A stretch of DNA of 64,000 bases from Acidobacteriota bacterium (GTDB taxonomy: Bacteria > Acidobacteriota > Thermoanaerobaculia > Multivoradales > Multivoraceae), in the NCBI GenBank assembly GCA_026707545.1, contig JAPOWR010000004.1, positions 1-64,000 on the forward strand, written 5' to 3'. Made by a program: the position numbers and the translations under genes. Positions 17,521-24,555 of the stretch are shown here, piece by piece. The notes beneath the pieces are model-generated. The model worked only from the letters and a program-made list of their open reading frames with translations. It was not told the DNA's origin and did not search any database. Numbering within the stretch: the first letter of the stretch is position 1; each line of letters starts with the position of its first letter.

Positions 17521-17617
17521 TGTCTTTCTCCGTTTCCTCAGCCCGAACTCGACTCGCCGGCCGCCCGTGTACAGCACGGCCGCTGGCGCGGGCGGTGAAG
17601 TAGTGCGCGGGGACGGA

Positions 17618-17875
17618 TCAGGCGACGGCGACGGCGCGTCGCCGTTCCTGGGCGAGGTCGTGGCTCGCCTGCATCCGCATCCAGTGTTCCGGGTCGGACC
17701 AGCCGAGCGCCTTGAGCCGCAGCGCGGTGGCTGCGGTGATGCCGGCGTGTCCGTGGAGGATTCGCGACAGGAACGCGCGGGTGACGCCGAGCCGCTCGGC
17801 GGCGTGCGTGATCGTCCAGCCCTCGGCCTCGATGGCGCTCGCGACGAGCCTGCCTGGGTGGGCGGGGTTCTTCAT
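17618..17875 (-). CDS. higA: HigA-type antitoxin (XRE helix-turn-helix), orphan
   Basis: The 85-residue protein starts MKNPAHPGRLVASAIEAEGW, the hallmark N-terminus of HigA antitoxins (HPGEIL-like), followed by a helix-turn-helix: TITHAAERLGVTRAFLSRIL. A start three codons upstream (MTRMKNP) is possible. HigA usually follows a higB toxin gene, but the upstream DNA instead holds a 186-bp fragment of the aldolase-domain gene, so the toxin is absent. An orphan regulator role is possible. Confidence 0.85.
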   Translation of the reverse strand: MKNPAHPGRLVASAIEAEGWTITHAAERLGVTRAFLSRILHGHAGITAATALRLKALGWSDPEHWMRMQASHDLAQERRRAVAVA

Positions 17876-17926
17876 GCGGGTCATTCTAGGGCTCCCTCGT
17901 ATCACGCGGGACTGGGGCCCTGCCGT

Positions 17927-18112
17927 GCGCTCCGTGAGCTGATGCGGGGCCTGGTCGATGCCGGCCCCACCCCGAGCGGCCACCGGACGCCCACCGTCAT
18001 CGTCTCCCTGCCCTTGCTGGGCCTCGACGAACCGACCGTCACCGCCGGTGGCTGGATGGTCCAGCAGGCCCTCGCCCAGGGCGTCCGCGGCGTCCACCTC
18101 GCCCGCGCCCGC
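17927..18112 (+). pseudogene. 186-bp duplicated fragment of an aldolase-like domain
   Basis: This stretch matches 3508-3693 of the beta-helix/aldolase gene with only about eight differences counted by eye (about 96% identity). It encodes LRELMRGLVDAGPTPSGHRT and continues to GVHLARAR, then switches abruptly to unrelated sequence. Most differences are in third codon positions (CGC/CGT, GAC/GAT, GGT/GGC, CTG/TTG), suggesting the source was a functional paralogue. The fragment lacks start and stop of its own and lies between orphan higA and the TIR gene. Confidence 0.85.
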
Positions 18113-18173
18113 TACTCGCTCGTTGTCTTGTAGGGTAGGCGGCCGTCCTGCTAGGACGCCGGGACTACGGTGC

Positions 18174-19538
18174 ATGACGAAGACGCAAAGAGAAACGGCA
18201 CAGGCCGGTGGTGCGCCGAGGGTGTTCATTTCCTACTCGCACGACTCGGAGGGGCACAAGGAGTGGGTCCTCAAGCTCGCCATGGATCTTCGACACTTCG
18301 GAGTCGATGCGATTCTCGACCAATGGGACCTTCGCTACGGCGAGGACCTGCCGAGCTTCATGACCCAGGGGATCTCCGACGCCAAGCGGGTCATTCTCGT
18401 CTGCACCGAGGACTACGTCGTCAAGGCCGATGAGGGATCCGGTGGAGTCGGTTATGAGCGCCTCATCATCACGGCCGGGATCTTCGAGGACACGGCAACG
18501 ACCAAGTTCCTGCCGGTTGTGCGACAAGGCGGGGCCGGGGCGAAGCTCCCGCAGTTCATGGAGGGACGGCTCTACGTGGACTTCTCCGATGACGCTTCCT
18601 ACCCCCATCAACTCGAGGAGCTCGTCAGGGAGATTCACGGTACGCCTTCTTCTCCCAAGCCCCCGTTGGGCGTGAACCCGTTCGCGGGCCAGGCAGGGGC
18701 AACCGCTGCAGGCACGAGTTCGCCGCAACGGAAAGCTCCCGCTCGGCCCTTGACCACCACCGTGGACGCCGGTTGGTTCGAGCGCCACGTCAGCGCTGCT
18801 AGGGCGGGTCTGGGGAACGGTGGGGCCATGGAGCTGCGCTTCGGTCTTGATGAGCCGATCGACGCAACGCAGGCCGAACTCCTGGAAGCGGCTCGTTCGT
18901 CCCAGATTCACACGTTCGGCTGGCCGTTTGGCGTGGTCCTCGACGGGGACGAACAGGGCCCACAGCCGGTTCCAGACGGCATTGTTGCCGAAGTGTCACT
19001 CGACATGAGCCGTGGTGACTTTCGGGATTCGTACGACTATTGGGCGCTCGGAGGCGATGGATGCTTCTACTTGCTCCAGAGCCTCTTTGAGGATCGGCAT
19101 GCCAAAGGACAAATCCAGTTTGATACACGCATGAGGCGGGTGGCCGAGGCCCTCATGTACTGCGGCAACCTGTACCGAAACCTGGGAGTAGCCGACGAAG
19201 CGAGCATGCTCGTGCGAGTCTCGCACGTGAACCTGGGAGGCAGGACGCTGGCTGCAACGGGGAGTCGCTACGTCTCTCCGAAACAGCTAACGCCGAAAGT
19301 CGGGGACGTGAGCTCCGAACTGGTGACCTCAAACACTGACCTGCGCCGGAACCTCACCGGCAGAGTGGAGGAAATCCTGAAGAGCCTCTTCGTGCTCTTC
19401 GGCTTCCAGGCCTTCGCACCAGAGATCTACGATGATGTCGTGGGTCAGTTCGTGAAGGAGACGGGAGATCCGGCGTGGTATGGCGCGGTCCCCGCCCTAG
19501 GGGCGCATGGAAGCGCGGAGGGGCAACGCCAGTCGTAG
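18174..19538 (+). CDS. TIR/SEFIR-domain protein with unknown C-terminal domain
   Basis: Start ATG 18174 gives 454 residues; the longer upstream frame is the duplicated fragment out of frame. Residues 15-150 form a TIR-like domain of the SEFIR type: RVFISYSHDSEGHKEWVLKL, FGVDAILDQWDLRYGEDL, KRVILVCTEDYV, and VGYERLIITAGIF, where Glu95 is the candidate NADase catalytic residue. A linker rich in Pro/Ala (about 155-200) leads to a C-terminal domain of about 240 residues that I do not recognise (QIHTFGWPFGVVLDGD, YDYWALGGDGCFYLLQSLFE). Many bacterial TIR proteins deplete NAD+ after sensing phage. Position within the defence region fits this; the C-terminal part could be the sensor. Confidence 0.85.
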   Translation: MTKTQRETAQAGGAPRVFISYSHDSEGHKEWVLKLAMDLRHFGVDAILDQWDLRYGEDLPSFMTQGISDAKRVILVCTEDYVVKADEGSGGVGYERLIITAGIFEDTATTKFLPVVRQGGAGAKLPQFMEGRLYVDFSDDASYPHQLEELVREIHGTPSSPKPPLGVNPFAGQAGATAAGTSSPQRKAPARPLTTTVDAGWFERHVSAARAGLGNGGAMELRFGLDEPIDATQAELLEAARSSQIHTFGWPFGVVLDGDEQGPQPVPDGIVAEVSLDMSRGDFRDSYDYWALGGDGCFYLLQSLFEDRHAKGQIQFDTRMRRVAEALMYCGNLYRNLGVADEASMLVRVSHVNLGGRTLAATGSRYVSPKQLTPKVGDVSSELVTSNTDLRRNLTGRVEEILKSLFVLFGFQAFAPEIYDDVVGQFVKETGDPAWYGAVPALGAHGSAEGQRQS

Positions 19539-19760
19539 TCCGGCCCAGGCACGCGAAGCCTCCGTGGCGGACGCACCTGGGCAACTACCCCGATAGCCCC
19601 CCTGCTCCGCAGGTGCGGGCCGTCGCCGCCTAGAATCCGTCCATGCCGAGGGTCTTCACGAAGGGGATTATATCCCTAAGTTACATTCGAAACCACTCGC
19701 CCGGGGGCGAACCCCTTGGAATCCCCAATACGGTGCGCGCAGCCTCCCGGCTACCACTTC

Positions 19761-20144
19761 CTACTTCCCCGGCCGGACTTCCACAACACGGTCCCCGACC
19801 TCCAGGCTGTCGATAGTCGGGAACAACTTGCTAAGTTGTAACAGTGAGTCCGGACTCTCGATGACCGTGGCAATCGAGAACCGATCATGCACTGCCGTAA
19901 CTCTCACTCTTCCTTTCCGAGCAGACACGACGCCGAGAGCTTCGCCGGTCTCTGGATCGCTAACTTGAACTTCATCTTCCATGACGTCGAACTGCATCCC
20001 GTGCTTGACGCCCTTCTTTGAGCCTACGTTGATCGCCAGTTGTTGTTTGGTGAGGTCAATGCCCTGGCGTGGATTGAGTACTGTGGCGACGCGTCCTTTG
20101 ATGAGAGCACCCGTCGGTTCGACTGAAGATTGCATGCTGATCAC
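19761..20144 (-). CDS. Hypothetical protein, 127 aa
   Basis: The product contains QQLAINVGSKKGVKHGMQFD followed by DPETGEALGVVSARKGRVRV and ends in VGDRVVEVRPGK. This resembles small beta-rich domains such as the FlgT C-terminal type found in envelope proteins, where a K-G-V-x-x-G-x-x-F/Y-x-V pattern is common. There is no signal peptide. Two bases separate it from the upstream gene on the same strand, suggesting an operon. No function can be assigned. Confidence 0.6.
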   Translation of the reverse strand: MISMQSSVEPTGALIKGRVATVLNPRQGIDLTKQQLAINVGSKKGVKHGMQFDVMEDEVQVSDPETGEALGVVSARKGRVRVTAVHDRFSIATVIESPDSLLQLSKLFPTIDSLEVGDRVVEVRPGK

Positions 20145-20146
20145 CG

Positions 20147-20458
20147 TTAGCTTTCGTCCGAATCGGATTCGCTTCCTATGTATTGGTCTCTAGTGGCTTC
20201 CGGATCTGGGACCACCATCTTTTCTCGTATCTCTCTCACCTCGTCTGGCAAGAGTTCTTCGATCTTGTCGATCTCAGACTGAGTGAATCGGAGCAAAGTC
20301 CGCAGGCTGCGCCGTAGCTCGCCCTGACTCACTGTTTCGTTGTTCAGGGGCGTTAGCGTTGTGTACATCGAGGCCAGAATAGCGTACAGAGCACGAATAC
20401 TCTGACGGGCAACGATACGGTAGGGATTGCGGGTGTTCAACCACGCGAGGATTCTCAT
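20147..20458 (-). CDS. Hypothetical protein, 103 aa
   Basis: No family recognised. The N-terminal half is hydrophobic-basic (MRILAWLNTRNPYRIVARQS then IRALYAILASMYTTLTPLNN) and the C-terminal half is acidic (SEIDKIEELLPDEVREIREK). It probably forms one operon with the 127-residue gene that follows 2 bp later. Composition is less GC-rich than the neighbouring core genes. Confidence 0.5.
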   Translation of the reverse strand: MRILAWLNTRNPYRIVARQSIRALYAILASMYTTLTPLNNETVSQGELRRSLRTLLRFTQSEIDKIEELLPDEVREIREKMVVPDPEATRDQYIGSESDSDES

Positions 20459-20530
20459 CCGTCGCAGAGGCTATCACCCTCGCACATGCCAGCGGCAAGC
20501 CAGTGCCCGGTGGCCTGGCACGCCTGGGGT

Positions 20531-20752
20531 CTAGTCGCGAGGTCGTCCGGTCCCCTTCTTCGGCTCGGTACCGAGGAATCGGAACGGCCGCATGAACCGT
20601 TCCTCCGCTTCCTCGAGCGTGAGGTTGGGCATGGGAAGTTCTTCTTCGAGTTCAGACTTCGACGGTTCGTAGTCTGTCGGTGTTACCTCGATCTCCGCTT
20701 CACGCGGAAGCGTGGCTCGCTTCTTCCTTCCCTGGCTCACGCTAACTCCCAT
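20531..20752 (-). CDS. Hypothetical small acidic protein, 73 aa
   Basis: No family recognised. The sequence is highly charged (TPTDYEPSKSELEEELPMPN) and shows no membrane segment. It starts 2 bp after the stop of the truncated hydrolase gene, so it could be co-transcribed with the arsR operon. Confidence 0.4.
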   Translation of the reverse strand: MGVSVSQGRKKRATLPREAEIEVTPTDYEPSKSELEEELPMPNLTLEEAEERFMRPFRFLGTEPKKGTGRPRD

Positions 20753-20754
20753 AC

Positions 20755-21243
20755 CTAGGGCTCCTTATCGTGCGGCACAAACTTCCACCCGCGGACCCAC
20801 CGCCACGCCACAACGTACCAGTTCGGCCACCATCCGGAGCCGCCCGACTCTCGATAGGGGCTAAGGAGCCAGCGAGTGCCACGGGGAAACCTCAGATGTG
20901 TATACGTTTCAGCAATAGCTTCGCGCCAGCCTTTGGCTCCAGTTGGAATCTGGCGCGCGTGACTCTCGGGACGATGGTCCTCGCGCCGGGCGCTCCGTGA
21001 CGAGAGGCCGAAGCCGATGTGGTCGAGCGCGACGCAGCGGAACTCCGATCGCAGTTCCCGGATCGGATGCCGGAACAGGAACGACCATGCGGGGTTGCCG
21101 TGGACGAACACGATCGGCTCGCCCTCGCCTTCGTCGATGTAGTGCATCCGGTGATCGGGCGGGAGGTCGAGAAAGCGGCTCTCGAAGGGGAACAGGTCGT
21201 CCGAGACCCAGTCGGGACGGGCGATCGATGCGGTTCCGTTCAT
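20755..21243 (-). pseudogene. Truncated haloalkane-dehalogenase-like hydrolase with foreign tail
   Basis: Residues 1 to about 97 match the N-terminus of haloalkane dehalogenases: PFESRFLDLPPDHRMHYIDE, the oxyanion-hole motif PIVFVHGNPAWSFLFRHPIR, and LDHIGFGLSSR. The nucleophile Asp, the acid and the His should follow, but after PESHARQ (about position 20955) the sequence becomes an unrelated 65-residue tail ending WRWVRGWKFVPHDKEP. The frame is open to 20755, so a 162-residue hybrid could be made, but it would lack catalysis. Its ATG overlaps the TGA of the SRPBCC gene (ATGA). Middle-of-gene fragments lie at 16540-16720. Confidence 0.7.
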
Positions 21244-21662
21244 GCGGCGCACAGCTCCCTGAGCTTCTCGAGGCAGTCCGCCCAGCTCCGCTCGTGCTCG
21301 TCGCGGGCCTCGTCCTGGGTGAACCGGGCATGAGTGAGCGTGAGGCGCGTCCTGTCGGCCGATTCGGGTTCGAACTCGATGGTGACCAGCGTCTCGGTGT
21401 CGCTGCCTTCCCAGCGCCAGGTGTGCACCAGACGACGTAGCGGCGCGACTTCCCGGTACACGCCGCGGGCGAGCCAGCGCTGCTCGTCGGTCCCGCGCAT
21501 CTCGATGAGGAAGGTCCCGCCGACCGCGACGTCGGCGACCGCGCGCGAGGCCACGGCACTGCCGGGCGCCAGCCACTGCTTTAGCAACTCCGGGTCGGTC
21601 CAGGCCGCGTAGACCCGCTCGACCGGTGCGTCGATCACGCGTTGAAGCGTCAGGTCCGTCAT
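21240..21662 (-). CDS. SRPBCC/AHSA1-family protein
   Basis: The ATG at 21662 overlaps the end of arsR by 4 bp and gives 140 residues. The helix-grip AHSA1 pattern is clear: TLQRVIDAPVERVYAAWTDP, LLKQWLAPG, VGGTFLIEMRG, VTIEFEPESADRTRLTLTH. These proteins bind small hydrophobic ligands; those coupled to an ArsR gene are common and usually of unknown ligand. It overlaps the downstream hydrolase start by 4 bp, so three genes are translationally coupled. A 40-70-bp relic of this gene appears at about 30575-30630. Confidence 0.88.
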   Translation of the reverse strand: MTDLTLQRVIDAPVERVYAAWTDPELLKQWLAPGSAVASRAVADVAVGGTFLIEMRGTDEQRWLARGVYREVAPLRRLVHTWRWEGSDTETLVTIEFEPESADRTRLTLTHARFTQDEARDEHERSWADCLEKLRELCAA

Positions 21663-22000
21663 CGCCGTTCGCCCTCCTCGTCGCCGCCGGTCTCGACCAG
21701 GTCGCCCAGCGCATCGAGGCGCTCCGTCCAGAAGCGCGTGTGGAACTCGAGCCAGTCCTGGGCGTCCCGGAGCGCGGCCGGGTTGAGCCGGCATACTCGT
21801 TCCCGGCCCCGTGCTTCGCGGGTCACGAGGCCGGCGCGTTCGAGTACGCCGAGGTGTTTCGAGACGCCGGCGAAGGAGAGGGGGAGAGGGCGGGAGAGGT
21901 CGCCGACGGTTGTTTGGCCGGAGGCGAGGCGGCCGAGGATGGCGCGGCGGGTGGGGTTGGAGAGGGCGTGGAAGACGCGGTTCAGGTGTTGTTCAACCAT
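21659..22000 (-). CDS. ArsR-family transcriptional repressor
   Basis: This 113-residue winged-helix protein reads HLNRVFHALSNPTRRAILGR, then VGDLSRPLPLSFAGVSKHLG, then LERAGLVTREARGRER. ATG 22000 is preferred; a TTG at 22036 would put the start inside an operator-like palindrome. No cysteine metal-binding motif is present in the recognition helix, so a metal sensor is unlikely. Two TTCAACC/GGTTGAA palindromes, one upstream and one on the start codon, suggest autoregulation of the three-gene operon. Confidence 0.88.
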   Translation of the reverse strand: MVEQHLNRVFHALSNPTRRAILGRLASGQTTVGDLSRPLPLSFAGVSKHLGVLERAGLVTREARGRERVCRLNPAALRDAQDWLEFHTRFWTERLDALGDLVETGGDEEGERR

Positions 22001-22009
22001 GTGGTTGAG
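21992..22009. promoter_or_regulatory. Operator-like palindrome over arsR start codon
   Basis: The sequence TTCAACCATGTGGTTGAG is palindromic except for its last pair and includes the arsR ATG (reverse strand). Its centre lies exactly 40 bp from the centre of the larger palindrome at 22024-22057, which shares the TTCAACC half-site. This suggests paired binding of the repressor on one DNA face. Confidence 0.5.
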
Positions 22010-22023
22010 GGTAGCGGGCGCTG

Positions 22024-22057
22024 GGCTGTCATTCAACCCTTGGGTTGAATGACAGCC
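22024..22057. promoter_or_regulatory. 34-bp palindrome upstream of arsR (likely operator)
   Basis: The arms GGCTGTCATTCAACCC and GGGTTGAATGACAGCC are perfectly complementary and separated by TT. The position 24-57 bp upstream of the arsR ATG fits an autorepressor operator. A factor-independent terminator for the E1 gene of the neighbouring operon (ending at 22221) is less likely because no T-run follows. Confidence 0.6.
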
Positions 22058-22220
22058 TGGAGTCGCGCTCGGGCTGTGGAATCAGTGGGTGCGGCGTCGG
22101 CGGCTGTCTGAGACCAGAGAATCATGAGGGAAGAACAGACGGTACATGCCTGCCCTGGCCTTAAGGCAGGCCTGGGACTTCGCAGTCCTCCACCAAGGTC
22201 TCATCGCCCTCGTTGGCACA

Positions 22221-23582
22221 CTATCGGTGATCCGCGAAGCGCGAGAAGCTGTACTTCGTGGCCCAGAAGTCCTCCGGAAAGTCACGGCACGCAGGGCACG
22301 TCTTTGTGGGTGGTCGGCGCAGTGACAGTACTTGCTCCGTTACGCCGGTTCTTCCCTCAACGTAGTTCGGAGCTCCCTCGACTGGGCCAAGTGAGAGCTT
22401 GTCGATCTCAACTGCGAGTAGCCCCGCCGCAGCGGCCGATTGAAAGGGCAGGGAGGCGTGGACTGTCGTTTTCGTGCCCGGTGTGGATTCGATCTCCGTA
22501 GCCCCTTGGGCACAGACGGTAGGCAGCACTGGGACATCGAGGGGAAACCGACACTGAAGGCAGTAGCCTGTGCCAGGGGTGTGGGCGCCGAGGGCCACAC
22601 CCCAACTCTCGTCGGTAGTGGCTTGGAGAGTCAAAGGAAGAACCGCTCTGCTCATCGCCGGCCAGACGTGATCTTCGTTCGCGAGCGCCAAGGCCAGGTC
22701 AAAGTCTCCAACGCGGTAGCTGCGTTGGGCGTAGTCTGCCCATTTGGCCTGAATCGGTTGGATCTCAAGGTCAGCGTAGCACTCGGTGGCGCGGACCGCG
22801 GCCTCGACTTTCGGCGCTTCTTCCGGGACTGCGTCGAGCAGCCCGAACAGTAGAGACCTGTCTAGATTCTCCACCTTCACGACATCATGATCGACTAGGA
22901 CCACATCCGCCGAGGCGCCCATGAGGCACAGGAAGTAGATGATGTTAGAGCCAACCGCGCCCGCTCCCACCTGAAGGACGCGACCGAGACTCGGCGGCTC
23001 GCTAGGTGGCCCGTGGGTCTCGTAGCTCGATTCGTCGCGATTGAGCGTGTGGTGCCATGTGTTCCATCTCACCTCGGCGGGTCCGTCACAAGAAAGGCGC
23101 CACGCCTGCCTGAACACCCTTCCGACGCCCAGGGTTATGGCGAACAGGAGAACGGATGTGATCGGCTCCGACCGGCACGGCGACGATGGACCATTCGTGG
23201 AGACCGCGACCCAGCCATCTGCCCAAGCTGCTATTTCGTGTCTTGACGCTGGCCCCGGGCCGATGGCCAAAGAAGGCTGCGCGTCATCGGGGCTACGCCA
23301 TCGAAGATCAAGAAAGGGGTTGGCTGTTCGAACGGCCTCTTCAATGGCCGTCACAAGCGGCTCGATCGTGCCGTCCGGCCCGTCCGGTAGAGCTACCGAC
23401 AGCCTGGGTACCCATCGGGCGAGCAAGTTCGCAGCGGCTACAACCGCAGGAAAGGCAGCCGGCGAACGGAGCGCCGCGGCGCGGACGACGAGTCCGACGC
23501 CCTCTGCGGGGCATGCACCGCCGTAGCCTAAGCGCAGGGCGCGATCCCCTCTTCGTGCGAGGAACTCCTCCTCCGTGATCAA
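22221..23582 (-). CDS. E1-like ThiF-fold activating enzyme of Ubl conjugation operon
   Basis: The start is TTG 23582, overlapping the JAB stop as TTGA, giving 453 residues. The adenylation domain begins near residue 200: RVLQVGAGAVGSNIIYF (GxGxxG at 206-211), VVLVDHDVVKVENLDRSLLF with Asp231. Zinc-ligand pairs CLQC (341-344) and CPAC (429-432) frame the domain; Cys357 (PTVCAQGA) is one candidate for the thioester Cys. The N-terminal 200 residues (QPSLAIGPGPASRHEIAAWA) form an extension I do not recognise. It would adenylate the Ubl C-terminal glycine and pass it to the E2. It is last in a four-gene coupled operon. Confidence 0.88.
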   Translation of the reverse strand: MITEEEFLARRGDRALRLGYGGACPAEGVGLVVRAAALRSPAAFPAVVAAANLLARWVPRLSVALPDGPDGTIEPLVTAIEEAVRTANPFLDLRWRSPDDAQPSLAIGPGPASRHEIAAWADGWVAVSTNGPSSPCRSEPITSVLLFAITLGVGRVFRQAWRLSCDGPAEVRWNTWHHTLNRDESSYETHGPPSEPPSLGRVLQVGAGAVGSNIIYFLCLMGASADVVLVDHDVVKVENLDRSLLFGLLDAVPEEAPKVEAAVRATECYADLEIQPIQAKWADYAQRSYRVGDFDLALALANEDHVWPAMSRAVLPLTLQATTDESWGVALGAHTPGTGYCLQCRFPLDVPVLPTVCAQGATEIESTPGTKTTVHASLPFQSAAAAGLLAVEIDKLSLGPVEGAPNYVEGRTGVTEQVLSLRRPPTKTCPACRDFPEDFWATKYSFSRFADHR

Positions 23583-24082
23583 CTGCGGTGGTCCACTTGG
23601 GTTGGCAGAATATGAAGGTGTTCTTGGTGGTCTTGGGCCGGTACGAATCGGTAAGCTCCGCTCATGAACCGGTGGACGCCCCAGGTTCGGGGATCGAAGT
23701 CCCCGCGTGCGAAGTTGGCCACCACAACAGAAACATGCCCCTCGAACGGGCTGAACGTGAACAAGTCATCCCCCTTAGAGTGGCGCGCGGCGGCGCCGGG
23801 TGGATGGGAGTGAGCCTGTCCTAAGAGCACAATCCCATACTCGGAAAGGGTGTTGATTGCCTCGGCATTCGCCTCGCTGGAGGTCTCGACCCGGCGATGG
23901 TGGGCGTTACACTTCGGGACTACGAGCGTAGTGACCGTTCCGCCTCGGCGATCCGGAACACCGGCCCAATAGACAAGACCTTCGGTGCCTTGAAAGGTCC
24001 TGAGCAGCAGGTGAGTGCGGGTAGCTAGCTCTCTGGTTAGACGTACAGGCGGATAGCCGCCACTCTCCGGGTGGACACTCAC
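23579..24082 (-). CDS. JAB/JAMM metallopeptidase (Ubl-processing, deubiquitinase-like)
   Basis: GTG 24082 overlaps the E2 stop (GTGA) and gives 167 residues; longer frames run antiparallel inside E2. The JAMM zinc site is visible: Glu34 in QGTEGLVYW, then HSHPPGAAARHSKGDD with His91, His93, Ser102 and Asp105 (spacing H-S-H-x8-S-x2-D). In such operons the JAB enzyme trims residues after the Gly-Gly of the Ubl precursor and may cleave conjugates. Coupling to E2 and E1 by 4-bp overlaps on both sides implies matched expression. Confidence 0.87.
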   Translation of the reverse strand: MSVHPESGGYPPVRLTRELATRTHLLLRTFQGTEGLVYWAGVPDRRGGTVTTLVVPKCNAHHRRVETSSEANAEAINTLSEYGIVLLGQAHSHPPGAAARHSKGDDLFTFSPFEGHVSVVVANFARGDFDPRTWGVHRFMSGAYRFVPAQDHQEHLHILPTQVDHRS

Positions 24083-24555
24083 GTCATGCGCCCCTTGTAC
24101 GGTTGGTGCCCTTGGTAGTCGTCGAGATGCCCGTTGATGCTTGCAAAGATGTGGTTGAGCATGCCTCCGATCGACTCCGTGCTTGGCTCGGACGACCAAT
24201 CGCCGTAGTGCCAATCCGAGTGGAGGCCGGAGTGTCCTTGGTACGTCTTCCTGTTGTAGCGCGAGCAGATACAGGGGTGGCCATGAAAGCACGATGGGTA
24301 TGCAGATCGAGCGCCAGGTTCGCCCGTACTAGGGTCCACGAACTCGACGAAAGGTGGGATCATCCGGTACCCATCGAACCTCATTTCCACTACGTAAGTT
24401 TCCGAGTCGACTCTGGATGCACCGGTCACACGAACGCGCAAGTCGTCCTGAGAGAGCATCGACGTGTCGACTTGCAGGCGGAAGCAGTCGACGATCGGCT
24501 TCGCCTGTTCCAGCTCCGTCCGGATGTGGTGCAGACTGACCTCGGGCGGTACCAT
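24079..24555 (-). CDS. E2-like ubiquitin-conjugating-fold protein
   Basis: This 158-residue protein resembles bacterial E2-family proteins. A beta-sheet region (YVVEMRFDGYRMIPPFVEFV) is followed by HGHPCICSRYNRKTY, where Cys97 (or Cys95) is the candidate thioester cysteine, and then LHSDWHYGDW and a C-terminal helix SIGGMLNHIFASINGHL. The order of sheet, P-P-x-V-x-F, catalytic Cys, Trp and helix matches UBC-fold proteins. Its ATG shares one base with the Ubl stop (TGATG). It would receive activated Ubl from the E1 and transfer it to a target without an evident E3. Confidence 0.85.
   Translation of the reverse strand: MVPPEVSLHHIRTELEQAKPIVDCFRLQVDTSMLSQDDLRVRVTGASRVDSETYVVEMRFDGYRMIPPFVEFVDPSTGEPGARSAYPSCFHGHPCICSRYNRKTYQGHSGLHSDWHYGDWSSEPSTESIGGMLNHIFASINGHLDDYQGHQPYKGRMT

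Noticed and set aside
22140..22185. GC-rich inverted text with CCTTAAGG after the E1 gene as a terminator
   Set aside because: Pairing is imperfect and no T-run follows on the minus strand, so a terminator is not supported.
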